Made by a program: the position numbers and the translations under genes
Assembly: GCA_009767595.1 (NCBI GenBank)
Contig: VSDK01015564.1
Span: 54,889 to 118,888 of the forward strand
Direction: 5' to 3'
Length of the DNA: 64,000 bases
From: Symbiodinium kawagutii
Lineage: Eukaryota; Sar; Dinophyceae; Suessiales; Symbiodiniaceae
Notes under the pieces: model-generated
The model's database searches: none
What the model was told of the DNA's origin: nothing
The model's input: the letters and a program-made list of their open reading frames with translations, nothing else
In this document: positions 53,772 through 64,000 of the stretch, one piece after another
How the letters are laid out: every line of letters begins with the position of its first letter
Position numbering within the stretch: position 1 is the first letter of the stretch

Positions 53772-55254
53772 GAATCACTGGTTGGTGGTTGGTGGTTAAT
53801 GATAGTTAATGATAGTTGATGATAGTCAATGATATTTAATGATACTTGATGACGGTTCACACTGCTTAAAGGCAATAATGGTCGATAATTAATGGTTGGC
53901 TGAACAATGATTCATACTAGTTGATTGAGTTGATTGTGGTTCAATAAAAAGTGTAAATACTGAGGTTAAATCACTAGCAAACAATAAAATGATACAGTTT
54001 GGACAAATTATACTTGACACATGATACCCATGAATATCTTATTGGCTGGAAACAATTCAAGCATCGATGACCGATGACTTGAATCTGACTTAGATAGTGA
54101 ATATTTTACAATAGACATACGTAATATTAGATAATACGGCACTGGATGATAGAAAAGACAACCAATCTTGGTCCGTACTTGGCTACAGGCTTTGGATCCA
54201 TGGCCAGAAAAAAGATATCACCGCAGAGACAAGGAAACACCTATCAAAGAAATATGGATGGTATTGAATGGCAAGAACTGCCATTGAGAGCCACAATATA
54301 ATTGATGATCACAACTGCATAACAACAGAAAAAAACGAAACATCGAAATTGGAGGTCACCCTCTGGCAAACTACCCTGCAACCTGAAAATCACCCTTCTG
54401 CTGGGTAAAACGAGTATAGATGCTTGATTCTCCACGCAACCAGGTTAGCTTGCCGGAGTGTATCAAACAAACCAATCGGGAGCAAAACAGCGAAGCCCAT
54501 TCAGGAGTGATCTTCGTTTATATCGATTCTAAAGTCAACTGAATCCATGGGGGGGCCCTCTATAGTGATAACTTGGTTTACAAGGCCTTTGAACTATAGC
54601 AACCCAACTTATAGCTGCTTAGGGGCCCACATTGTACACATTGGCAGGTTTTCACATGGTCATTTCAGCCATGCTTGGTGACCCATGCAGCTACACATTG
54701 AACTATCAGGCGTATTTTGGCATGTTAACCATAAAGTTCTGGCAATGTATAGTTCTGGCGATATCAACTACCCCTCATGTATACCAACCAAACATTTACA
54801 ATATTGTCAATCAGGATCATCAATCACATAATATCAATTGACAACAAATGAAGCGTGTGTTCGACTATATACTTTTCGGTTCCTAGTAAAGGTGTTTATC
54901 AGGTTATCAGGAAATTTGCTACTATGTCAACCACAGATCAGAAATGTGATTGTAGCCAGAGCGACCATCAACCATGGATTTACCAACCGTTATTCATCAC
55001 ATCTCAAGCATATCTCAACCACATCTCGCCTGTACAACTTTGTGCCAAATTAACACCCGTCGCCCTGCATCTTAACTAGATCTATGACTATATAAATGTA
55101 CCTGCAAATGCACCAAAATGTACAAACCCACATCAAACTACCTTCAATGACTAAGCCAACCCAAAAAAATAATGGTCCATCAACATCAATGATGGGATGG
55201 TTGAGCATGATTATACAAGCGATCAACCGGAAACCAACCAACAAATAAATCTAT
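53772..55254. other. MATE intron, nothing supported
   Basis: TTAATGATAGTTGATG words near 53795-53850; E-like end GGGGCCCACATTGTAC at 54623; otherwise unique. Confidence 0.5.
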
Positions 55255-55930
55255 TCCAACCATCAACCATTACATCAACCATCATTTCCACCATCTACAA
55301 TTCCCATATCAACTATCATTTTTCACCATGCATCTAACTATTATTAACCAATATAATCCGCTAGTCTCAAACCATTAATCATTCCGAACCCCTGCAATCC
55401 TCTGTTACTAAATAACCATTATATGCCATTGTAGTTTACCATTATTAATCATCAATTTACCACTATCCACCACTATTAATCATTATGAACCACTGTAATC
55501 CCCAATTATTAGCCAATAAAAACCCTTATTAGCAACCACTATCAAGCATTGACTAACCGCTATGAACCACTATTCATCATTACAATTATCTATGTCTAAT
55601 TTCAAACCAGTATTCACCATTAGTTAACCAAATTGACCGCCATTGAACCACATTACATAATCCTTAATCAAAGATCTATTGAATTCAAAAAAAACATCCA
55701 ACCATCAACCCTTGTCATGATAATCCCCTATTACGAATCATTAATGAACCATTTATCAACCACTACTGGTGATAATATCAATCAACCATTTGTAACCATC
55801 ATAAACAATTTATTAACCGTTTAACCATTGATCGATATATACATAATCAATCATCTATGAACTAACCATGTATTAACCACGAAAAATCATCAACCACTAG
55901 TAACTATCCCCTATCATTAACCATCATTCA
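55255..55930. repeat. Degenerate ACCATTATTAACC satellite
   Basis: About 670 bp of ACCATCA, TTAACCACTATT and AACCATTA words in one polarity, on the donor side of the MATE exon at 56034. Confidence 0.8.
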
Positions 55931-56033
55931 CCGCTAGAAATCCCCTCTCCCAACGAGGCCGCCATGGCCCTTCCACGGCTCCGCCACGGGTCCCGTGGAC
56001 CCCCCGGGGACCCTGCGGTCGTTTCCACGGCAC

Positions 56034-56123
56034 CATCTTGGCGCTCAGCGACGTGCGGCCCTGCGCCGCCAGGATGCCTCCGTTGGCGCTGCTGACCACG
56101 CCGGCGAAGAGGAAGTTCAGGAC
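56034..56123 (-). CDS. MATE-family exporter exon
   Basis: 30 codons, VLNFLFAGVVSSANGGILAA then QGRTSLSAKM, after CCTCGACCAG and before the GT donor ATG/GTGCCG, phase 0. Gly-Gly-Ile-Leu-x-x-Gln-Gly-Arg with a following small-residue helix matches the MATE helix 9-10 region (GVLRGQGRQ-x-x-GA). High GC (over 60%) against an AT-rich intron. Upstream the frame is open (RAGRHWSLDQ), so the acceptor might be earlier. Confidence 0.8.
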
Positions 56124-56129
56124 CTGGTC

Positions 56130-56470
56130 GAGGGACCAGTGGCGACCGGCCCGGTGGAAGGGTGGACCACCTGGGTGGGTGGGCCCCGGGAAAACCACCT
56201 GTGAAGGATGGGGTGGAAGGGTGGTGGGAATGGACCTAGGGTGGTGGGGGTGGGCCCCTACAACCAGCTGGTGACTACTAGGTTGGAACTATGGCAACTA
56301 CTATGGTAACTATGGCAAGCGTGGCCCCCAGCTGTAAGTTGGGTTGTAACTATATGATAGCTACGCAAGTGGTCGATACCCCGTTCACCAGCTGGTCCAC
56401 CCCCGGGACCTTCCTGTAGGGCCATAGTTGACCAGAAGTTATAGAAGTTGCCCTAGCCAAGTAGTTTGCA
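56130..56470. other. GC-rich intron flank
   Basis: GGGTGGAAGGGTGGTGGG type G-rich words, then family E-like CTATGGCAACTAC words. No exon. Confidence 0.5.
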
Positions 56471-56592
56471 TGCTTAACCAGCTGTAAGTTGGGTGGTAGC
56501 TATGGCAACTACGAGTTGCAAATGCTAGATATACTAGCTTCTTAGATGGCGAATCAAAACCAACTTATAACGTTGGGGGCTCCACCTTGTGG
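56471..56592. mobile_element. Family E element, variant
   Basis: CTTAACCAGCTGTAAGTTGG, AACTACGAGTTGC, AACCAACTTATAACGTTGGG, GGCTCCACCTTGTGG. Confidence 0.6.
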
Positions 56593-56679
56593 GGAACAAA
56601 TTGGGTGGAGATCTCATGGTGGACGAGTCGGCTGCGGCTGATCATGGAGCTAGATGATAAGTAAAAATAAGTAAAACAT

Positions 56680-57050
56680 ATTTAACAGGTGAAAGGGTTG
56701 TCAAGTCATGGGCTAATGATAAAATGGTGGTTGAATAATGGTTTTACTTGACTTGATTGTTCAATGTGGGTTGATGGTGAGTACATGATGAGTTCATGGC
56801 GGTTGAATGGTGGTTGATGATGGTGCATTGACGGCTGAATGATGCATAAATGGTGGTTGAGTGATGGATAGATGGTCGTGGAATGGGGACTGGTAGCGAT
56901 TAAATGGTAATTAAATCATCGGTAAATGATGGTTGAATATTGGCGAATGATGATAAAATAGTCGTCGGGAATCCTGGTCAAAGTATGAGGAAATGATGGA
57001 CCATGATGGCAATTTGAATAAAAAGCAGCAATCGCCAACAACTAAATGGT
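56680..57050. repeat. Degenerate ATGGTTGAATGATGG satellite
   Basis: Plus-polarity GGTGGTTGAATGG and TGATGGTTGAAT words on the acceptor side of exon 56034-56123, opposite to 55255-55930. Confidence 0.75.
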
Positions 57051-57149
57051 GACAAGCTCAAATTAGGTGCTGCATTATGAATGTTTTTGTTTATTGATGG
57101 TCAATTCTGGTTACCCTCTGGAAATCTAAGATTGCCATAGATAATCCTT

Positions 57150-57350
57150 CATCATACAAAGTTTTTTACATATTGGAAATGTCCATTTTCCAGCCTGCTA
57201 CCTTTGACAACCGGATGATCCATGATGTGAGCAGCGACCAGTGACACGGTCACGACTGTCGGAGGTTTTCGCATGCGATTTGACCAAGGAGAGCGGTTGA
57301 TATCGGGGTCTGAAATCATGGCCCGGGTAGCGATTAATGAGTGGGCTATC
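57150..57350 (-). other. Open minus frame next to a family C element
   Basis: About 60 codons including ATRAMISDPDINRSPWSNRM and TVVTVSLVAAHIMDHPVVKG. Directly preceded (gene sense) by AACCACCAG, the family C end, which would be a good acceptor. Not recognisably MATE. Confidence 0.35.
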
Positions 57351-57351
57351 C

Positions 57352-57455
57352 TGGCTGGTGGTTGAACCACCCCGATGAAAAATATTCGTGAACCAACCAT
57401 TTGTTAATGATTACGTGTGGGAAAGTAAAAAATGTTTGAAACCACCAACCAGTAT
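57352..57455. mobile_element. Family C element
   Basis: CTGGCTGGTGGTTGAACCAC, AAATATTCGTGAACCAACCA, GTTTGAAACCACCAACCAG. Full-length, about 104 bp, with ends CTGG..CCAG. Confidence 0.9.
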
Positions 57456-57459
57456 CTAG

Positions 57460-58044
57460 CCCTAAAAAGCAAAGGAATGATGAAGCATGCATTACCGAAT
57501 TAGCGTTAAGCATCACCCATACATCAAAGGTGACAGCTGCCTTTGCTATCACCAGGAATCAAAGCAGCTATTTGCCATATGCAGAGCTTGTTTTGACTTC
57601 ATCACCGACAGTCAGCTGATCATCGAGCTATTGTCGTGAACCCACTGTAAATAGATAACCATGGGCTAATACTTTGTCACAGGTATTACCAACCATGATA
57701 ATCACGGATAACTATGTCATATCGAAATCAGGTCAGTTGTGAGCAGTGGTTGCTTGCCCACCGATGGGCTGTAATGATGGTTCACGAAAAAACAGAACAT
57801 GGAACATACTAATCATACATACTTATACCGCATCTGCATTGTCTTATCATTCATTGCTGCAAGCATTGCTGCTATTGATAATAGCTAAAGGATTACTCAA
57901 ACAATACAGTGACTACTTTTCTAATGATATACTGCTAGCAAGCTATACATTTACATCCTAGTAATTGTCACTATATAATCATCCTGGTCCTAGTGTCATA
58001 CATTTACATCCTAGTTCTATAGCCTCTATAGCTATACATCCTAG
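57460..58044. other. MATE intron, nothing supported
   Basis: Unique sequence; duplicated CATTTACATCCTAGT near 57949 and 58001. Confidence 0.5.
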
Positions 58045-58172
58045 TGTGGCTGTGGGTCAAAACCCTTAGTCCCCCTGGTTCCCTCATCAATAACCATTGT
58101 TTTCCGTTATTATTGTTGATAAATTCACCATTAGTTGGTTGGTTAATGGCTTGACCCAGCTCGCCATGTCAC
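58045..58172. mobile_element. Family B TIR element
   Basis: TGTGGCTGTGGGTCAAAACC to GCTTGACCCAGCTCGCCAT. Confidence 0.9.
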
Positions 58173-58302
58173 TACCAATTGCTATAGTAATCACTGCCAT
58201 TGCAACCGCTCGCGCTCCAAGGCACAATTGGAATCAAAAGCTCTGAAGCCAACTGCTGAACGACCTCAGGTGTCGCGTCAGCCCTGACCATTGAGCTACG
58301 GC

Positions 58303-58437
58303 TGGATGTGCAGCTGGGGTTACTTCACCATGGTCAGTTGCACCCTATGTTCGGTGGCTGAACGAACTCCGTTACGAAACCATGGGTCCCTTGTGACCAC
58401 TGACCGGCTCGCCGTGGGGGTGCACATCCAAGTATTG
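58303..58437. mobile_element. Family D TIR element
   Basis: CTGGATGTGCAGCTGGGG to GTGGGGGTGCACATCCAAG; TTACTTCACCATGGTCAGT and GGTGGCTGAACGAACTCC inside. Confidence 0.9.
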
Positions 58438-58499
58438 GAGCTGTTGGTTGGTGGGTGGGTGGATGGGTTGGTTGGCTGTTAGGTATGAACCACTTACTA

Positions 58500-59639
58500 T
58501 GACTTGCGATGATGAATCATCAACAAATGGTTGGCTGGTCACAAAGGACCAGTGTTTGATTCAGTGCAACTGGGAAATTTCACATCTGATAAACAGTACA
58601 AATGCACGTAAAACAACAATCGACATGCACAATGACACCTTTGTCGTCGCTATACCGAACAAATGCCAGCGAACACACCTGCCCGGTGAATCTGCATGCC
58701 ATGGCAAATGGTGATGAATACGGGCAACATAAAGAGCAATAGCGGTGTTCGTTAATATTCGCTATCAGCCACTATGACTATCACCAATTCACAATCACTC
58801 AATGATAAGAAGCACTACCATCCACAAACATTCATAGTCAGTGATATAGCCACTATGAAATGCTACTATCAACCAGTGTTATAGCGACTACTCATGAGCC
58901 AATTGACTCGTTGGTATATTACAGATCATTCACCAGGACCATTAACTTTTGATGATTCTTATATCACTTCTAGGCATATACAAACCATACTTCATCATTG
59001 TGAACCGTTACTATCCACAACAACTATCCCAAAACCACAGAACCGAATTGAGAACGATCCTCAATCACCATGAACCATGACAGCTGGCCATGATGAACCA
59101 CCATGAAGCATCATTAACCACCACTATTCATCGTTATCAACCATATCTAATCAATGCTGTTAACCACTACCCATCATTGTCGTCAAACATTGTCATCAAC
59201 CATTGTCATTAACCATCACCAACCATGATTTAAAAGTATTGTTTGCCATCATTAGCCACCTCCTCTAACAATCATGAAAACATTGTAAAATCATAGTCAT
59301 TAACTATCATTCATCATCACTCACTAACCATCATGAAACATTACTATTGAACATCATGAACCATCATAAACCATAGCGACCACCATTTTCATGCTTTGCC
59401 AGTAGTGGAGTTCTGGCTACCGTACACCACCCCGACAAAGTGTGAGTGATCAACAAAGAACCATCATGAAACACCACTAGTCACCATCGTACCAACCATC
59501 CCTACCATCAACCATCACCACTGATCAACCATGATTCCAACCATCCTTAGCCTCTTAACCAACGTTGATCAACCATCATTGACATCCACGAAACATCATT
59601 AACGACGACCACGATCAACTATTTTCAACCACCACCAAT
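58500..59639. other. MATE intron of ACCATCA-type satellite
   Basis: Mostly ACCATCATGAA, AACCACTAT and AACCATCA words from 58750 on. No exon seen. Confidence 0.6.
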
Positions 59640-59755
59640 CACCAGAAACCAATCACCACAACCAATCACCACAACCATTCACCACAACCAATCACCACAA
59701 CCATTCACCACAACCATTCACCACAACCAATCACCACAACCATTCACCACGCTCT
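59640..59755. repeat. (CACCACAACCAAT)n satellite
   Basis: About ten units of ACCAATCACCACA / ACCATTCACCACA, 12-13 bp, ending 56 bp from the exon at 59811. Confidence 0.95.
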
Positions 59756-59810
59756 CCGGTCACCAACGGCATCAACAGCTGCTTCGTCACCTCCCGTTGC
59801 GGGTCCCAGC

Positions 59811-59879
59811 CGCTGGGTCGTTGGTCATGAAGGCCATGAGTTCCTTGCGCAGCGGCAGCACGATGGCAGCGAAGATGGC
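59811..59879 (-). CDS. MATE-family exporter exon
   Basis: 23 codons, AIFAAIVLPLRKELMAFMTN then DPA, after GTGGCCCAG and before a GC donor (GCG before GCTGGG), phase 0. A membrane helix followed by Arg-x-x-Leu-x-x-(Leu/Phe)-x-Thr-x-Asp-Pro is the MATE signature before helix 9 (LFTxDPEV). The frame is open upstream (VTTPVPSTVVLVAQ), so the exon may be longer. Confidence 0.8.
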
Positions 59880-59939
59880 CTGGGCCACGAGTACCACGGT
59901 TGATGGAACCGGCGTGGTGACGGCCATGGGGTGATGCCA

Positions 59940-60440
59940 CCGGTGATGGTGAATAGTGGTGGTGAATGATGATCGTTATGGTGAATGATGCTTGGTGAAT
60001 GATGGTTGGTGAATGATGGTTGGCGAATGATGGTTAGGTTTGGAGGTTAATGATGGTTCATCCGTGGTGAATGATGATGAATAGTGGGGGTTAATGATGC
60101 GCTGTGTGATGGCTGGTATGATGGTTGACATGATGCTTCACGCTAGTTCATGTTGGTCAGCAATGGTTGAATATTGGTACATGGTAGTGACTTAGTGGTT
60201 GCTGATGATGGTACATGGTAGAGTTAAATGATGGTTCGGGAAGGTTTATGATAGTGGCCAATGACACTGGTTAATGATGATGGTGAATGAATTTCAATGA
60301 TGGGTAAAAGGAGTGGCAAATGATGGTTAATGATGGGTGGTTGATGGCAGTGATGAATCAATGATTAATGATTCGTGGCATGGCTAATGACTGCTTAATG
60401 ATGGTGAATGAATGCTCAGTTCCCATCCATGATGGTTCAC
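59940..60440. repeat. (GGTGAATGATGGTT)n satellite
   Basis: ATGATGGTTGGTGAATGATG units, regular at first and degenerate later. The complement of the array on the other side of the exon. Confidence 0.9.
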
Positions 60441-60469
60441 GAGTCATTGTCGTTTGTGGTTTGTAGTAG

Positions 60470-62380
60470 TGGTTGTCAAGGGTCTGCCAACAAAATGTAG
60501 TGATCCTCCACATCCAGATTTATCTACCAAGGGATATCTCTATTTTTCTGTCTGCCAGTAGCTTCAATGGCCATCATTTTCCGATGATCACCAGTCGTGA
60601 GTCTCCAACTCGACTCGTGATGAGTATTGCCTCAATGGGGGAACCATCCCGAGTCATCAGGGCCATGCACACAGCGGTTAGGGTACGGTGGTACCCCAGC
60701 TGTTCATATCCCATGAATGACTCGTTGAACCGGTGGGATGTGCACCTATTCTTTTTGGTGGGTTCATTTTGGCCCACCCACCATATTGCACTCACTATGT
60801 TTACAGGATTCACGTAGGGCCTAGCGAATGCACGTTGACGGTTGGTTCTCATTTTGGGACTCCCTCTAAAAAACAACAGGACCCACCGAACCGATGTCAT
60901 ACGAACAGGATAAGGTGGATACGATAAGTGTGTGCATGAATGGATAGGTAGGAACGTATCTATCTATCTGTAAAAGTATGAATTAATGGATACATATGAT
61001 GTATGTTCCTGCATTTATGTAAATAAGCACAGTTTATACATGCTACTATTCCGGGAAAATCGTTCTAATCAACATTCATAGCGTGCTTTGAAACTTGATT
61101 GTGGCCAAACTTAAGTTAGACTGTTGGGGGCATGGACCGACATCCTGGAGGATGATCGGGACAGAAACTTCCTCCTTATTGGTTTGCTGGTGGTAATCCA
61201 TGCGAAGAAATCCCGGCCCCCTGCAGCGAACCTATCAAAACCCATCTACTGTTGGAAAAAAACTGTGTGAAACCAATGAAAACAATACCGAAAGAAAGCA
61301 CCTAAATGCATCCAAATGCAAAAGTGCTGGCTTTGCTTCGACCACCAAAAGGTGGACACGTCTGCGTGCAATCATAGGTCTGATGTTTCACTTGTGGTCG
61401 ATGTTGCTACCCCAACGCATCCTGGTGAAACTTTCAGGCCCATCAGGTTCCCCACCAAACTTCTTCCACGTTTGAGGAAAACTGGATGATATCTAATGTG
61501 TGGATACTAGAGGGACAAGCAACAGCGGATCAATAGCTTTTAGATATTGGATCACACATGAACTGGATCAATGTATACTGCATACCTTGCGTATTTAATA
61601 CCAGCTCGACTACGAGGCATCAATTGATGGATCGACTAAGCGTCCAAGTTTGCCACCTTTGGGAGTTAACCCCCTGGTTTCGCCAAGCCAGGGAACTGTG
61701 AGGGAAGCCTGACACAAAAGGCATAACCACGCGGTGCGTGAGGCTTCCTGGCGCCGCAAAGATTGAGGCAAAGGGATGCAGGTCACAACCGGACCTGAAA
61801 CGAATCTGGGATGGGTTGTATTCGTGTCCATGGCGATGCGTAGTATTCGCCCCGGACCCCTAAACTCAAATCACATCCAACCACACTTCTCACTGAAGCT
61901 TTTGAAGAAAAGGCCTTGCTCACCGGCATACCTTATTGCAATAGCAACGGAGTGTGAAAGGTTGCACCCCAAGAAGAGTAATTTCATTTACGTTCTGTTT
62001 CATTGTACTGGGTGATAATCTGGGAGAGGCAGCCCTTAATCCCCCAGAATTGATCGTGGATCAGCAGCTATTAGCTGGCTCTCCGATTGTTGGCAATTAT
62101 AATTCCGATTAGTCATTGTCAATCGTTATTGATAACCATGACCATCATAAATAACCAATTGACCATTTATCACCCCATGACTATTGACCATCAATAACAA
62201 TCACTATATAGTTCACCACATACTAGTATATTGATGGTCATTTATCACTTTGTATATATCATCACCATATATCACTTGGTGATCAAAAACCAATACTATT
62301 GACCATCAATAACATAATAGTATATACATATATCATTCACCACAATCAGTTTATATTGTGTTTGTTACCCCATACTAATA
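60470..62380. other. MATE intron, no supported exon
   Basis: Open frames on both strands at 60473-60900 and 61200-61830 (for example LTVPWLGETRGLTPKGGKLG on minus) have no domain or splice geometry. MATE homology predicts at least one missing exon here, linking the GQGNAQ block to the TNDPA helix. Confidence 0.4.
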
Positions 62381-62456
62381 TTAGGATCTCCCCCGATAGG
62401 CCAGGAGGGTCAATATCAACCATCCAGGGTGACAGCACGACTGAGTCCAGCGGCGC

Positions 62457-62532
62457 CTGTGCGTTCCCCTGTCCCAACTTCATGCCCACGCGGATGCCCG
62501 TCATGGAGGAAAAGGTGATGAGCAAACAGATC
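62457..62532 (-). CDS. MATE-family exporter exon
   Basis: Minus frame ICLLITFSSMTGIRVGMKLG then QGNAQ, ending before a GC donor (CAG before GCGCCG). Ser-x-x-x-x-x-Arg-Val-Gly-x-x-Leu-Gly-x-Gly-Asn is the MATE signature of helix 7 (S-RV-N/G-ELGAGN). Acceptor TTGCCCAAG leaves one base of a split codon at the start. This is the most diagnostic exon of the gene. Confidence 0.8.
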
Positions 62533-62539
62533 CTTGGGC

Positions 62540-62890
62540 AAAAACGGAGTGTTTTTGGATTCATAAATCAAAAGTCAGATTTGATGGATTTCATCCAGCT
62601 TTTGATTTATGGTGATTTGATTGCACAATTTGCAAAAACTCAAAAGTCGGATTTATGGATTCAGAATATCCATAGCACTTACATTGCAATGTGCATGTAA
62701 ATACATTCAGATCATATTCAAAACAACTCATATAACGAAAATAAATGTATGTAAAGACATCTACTGACTTGCACAAGCAATGACTTGTTCTTCAGAAAGG
62801 CTGGTGAACTATGCCTCGACGCAGGAACAACTTGGTACACAAAAATAAGGATCAGTGAATTCCCAGAGTTTACACTTGAGAACCCCAATG
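62540..62890. other. MATE intron
   Basis: CAAAAGTCAGATTTGATGGA and a near repeat CAAAAGTCGGATTTATGGA, about 70 bp apart. No exon. Confidence 0.5.
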
Positions 62891-62893
62891 TTC

Positions 62894-62990
62894 AGCTGGT
62901 TGGTGGTTTCAACCCTTATGAAAAATATATGTCAACCAACAATTTGTGAAAAATTACGAGGGAAAATCAAAAATGTCTGGAACCACCTGT
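62894..62990. mobile_element. Family C element
   Basis: CAGCTGGTTGGTGGTTTCAA, AAATATATGTCAACCAACAA, ATGTCTGGAACCACCTG. Right end diverged. Confidence 0.85.
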
Positions 62991-63907
62991 TCTGTTTAAC
63001 TGACCATTAAGCCACAAACCATAAGCCTATACCAGGAGGTGCGAGGTTTGTTTATACTCGATGATCAACCATCAGCCCTTCAATTACTGCAATTTTATCA
63101 CCATAAACATCCATAAACCATATAAGCTTGAACCATGAACCACTGGCTAGTGATTATAACCCCCATGAAAAGTATTCTTGTCAATCAACCGATCATCTGT
63201 AAATACAATTGGGGAATTAAAACATGTCAATCATTCAATCAAACCACCAGCCAAACCATGGATCATAATGGATAATTATGAACAATGCTTGTTAATTGCC
63301 TAATATTAGTTACCAAAAACTATTCACGCACTATATTGCCATCACCAACCATCACATCAACCATCACATCAACCGCTACATCTTCCCAGAGTTCACAGTA
63401 ATCCCAGTACTCAGCAATTAATCATTAAGCGCCAAATACAGTAAGCATATAACCATAAACCATAAAACCTTGAATTATCAGGTTCATCATGGATATTCCC
63501 TGTAATACCATCACAAATAACCCTCATCATGGCACACAACCATATATAACCAATGGATATTACATGGATCATAACCATGCTGCACATGTCAATAAGCAAT
63601 AAATTTCATTATCCAACCATCTTAATAACCTCGATATAACAATTTAAACGAATGGATGCCATTGATGAACCTACATATCATCAAATACATAACCATTTAT
63701 AACCATATAATGAACCAGAATTGCTCCAACCATGAACCCTTTAAAAAAAAACATATAACCATAAATAACCACATAGAACCACATATACCCATGTATATGT
63801 ATAAATTATATATATATACCTATTCAACATGGCATCTAACCATATAACCCATGTATCACCATGGCTCCCCGTTGCTGCTCCCGCCCCACCCTTGGTGGAT
63901 CCCCGCT
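62991..63907. other. MATE intron of ACCATAAACC-type words
   Basis: A decayed family C copy near 63150-63250, then ATAACCATAAACCAT words to 63850. No exon. Confidence 0.55.
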
Positions 63908-64000
63908 AGCGGCCGAGCTGCGTGATGGGCACCGTAGCGCTGGTCGCTGCGGTGCTGGCGGCCACTTGCAAGACGCCCAAGGTGCCAACCAGCAGAGTGG
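63908..64000 (-). CDS. Exon of the MATE gene, cut by the window end
   Basis: Minus frame TLLVGTLGVLQVAASTAATS then ATVPITQLG before a stop (TAG at about 63909). Small-residue-rich membrane helix, compatible with an N-terminal half MATE helix but without a signature motif. The acceptor lies outside the window or at TTGCAAG; the donor is uncertain. Confidence 0.45.

Overview
The window looks like nuclear DNA of a dinoflagellate, most likely a Symbiodiniaceae-like alga. This is inferred from architecture, not from a marker gene. There are no prokaryotic-style ORFs. Short GC-rich exon islands (33-135 bp) float in long, AT-richer, repeat-choked introns. Donors include GC and GA as well as GT. Every exon I can place with confidence is on the minus strand, as in the unidirectional gene arrays of dinoflagellates. 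Almost all listed ORFs of 60-140 aa are chance frames.

Layout, read on the minus strand from high to low coordinates. (1) 64.0-50.4 kb: a MATE-family multidrug/toxin exporter, with recognisable pieces at 63.9, 62.5, 59.85, 56.1, 53.6, 52.8 and 50.5 kb. (2) 50-26 kb: a series of exon candidates (46.4, 42.0, 38.0, 37.6, 34.8, 32.3, 31.4, 30.9, 29.2, 25.95 kb) that I cannot name. They may be the 5' part of the next gene or a separate gene. (3) 25.4-6.5 kb: an endonuclease/exonuclease/phosphatase (EEP) superfamily protein. Its conserved blocks appear in the expected order: DVICLQE, QNSAILL, SFHGDTNG, GLD/ANTY, NARTFLQPQLNK, GDVNPKD, FPSDHG. (4) One more exon candidate at 0.9 kb.

Nearly all the well-defined exons are multiples of three, begin after AG and end before GT, GC or GA at a codon boundary, so the introns are phase 0.

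The introns consist of at least six families of short (about 100-200 bp) terminal-inverted-repeat elements, here called A-F, many nested. The rest is degenerate 7-10 bp satellite built on TGGTTAATGATGG and its complement. On the gene strand many introns start with GGTTGATGG-like sequence and end with CCATCATTAACC-like sequence, so the two ends are complementary. One family C element starts exactly at a splice donor and one family E array ends exactly at a predicted acceptor. The best candidate for an undescribed system is therefore intron formation from inverted-repeat mobile elements (introner-like), with intron ends able to pair. I saw no rRNA or tRNA gene, spliced-leader gene, CRISPR array or intact transposase.
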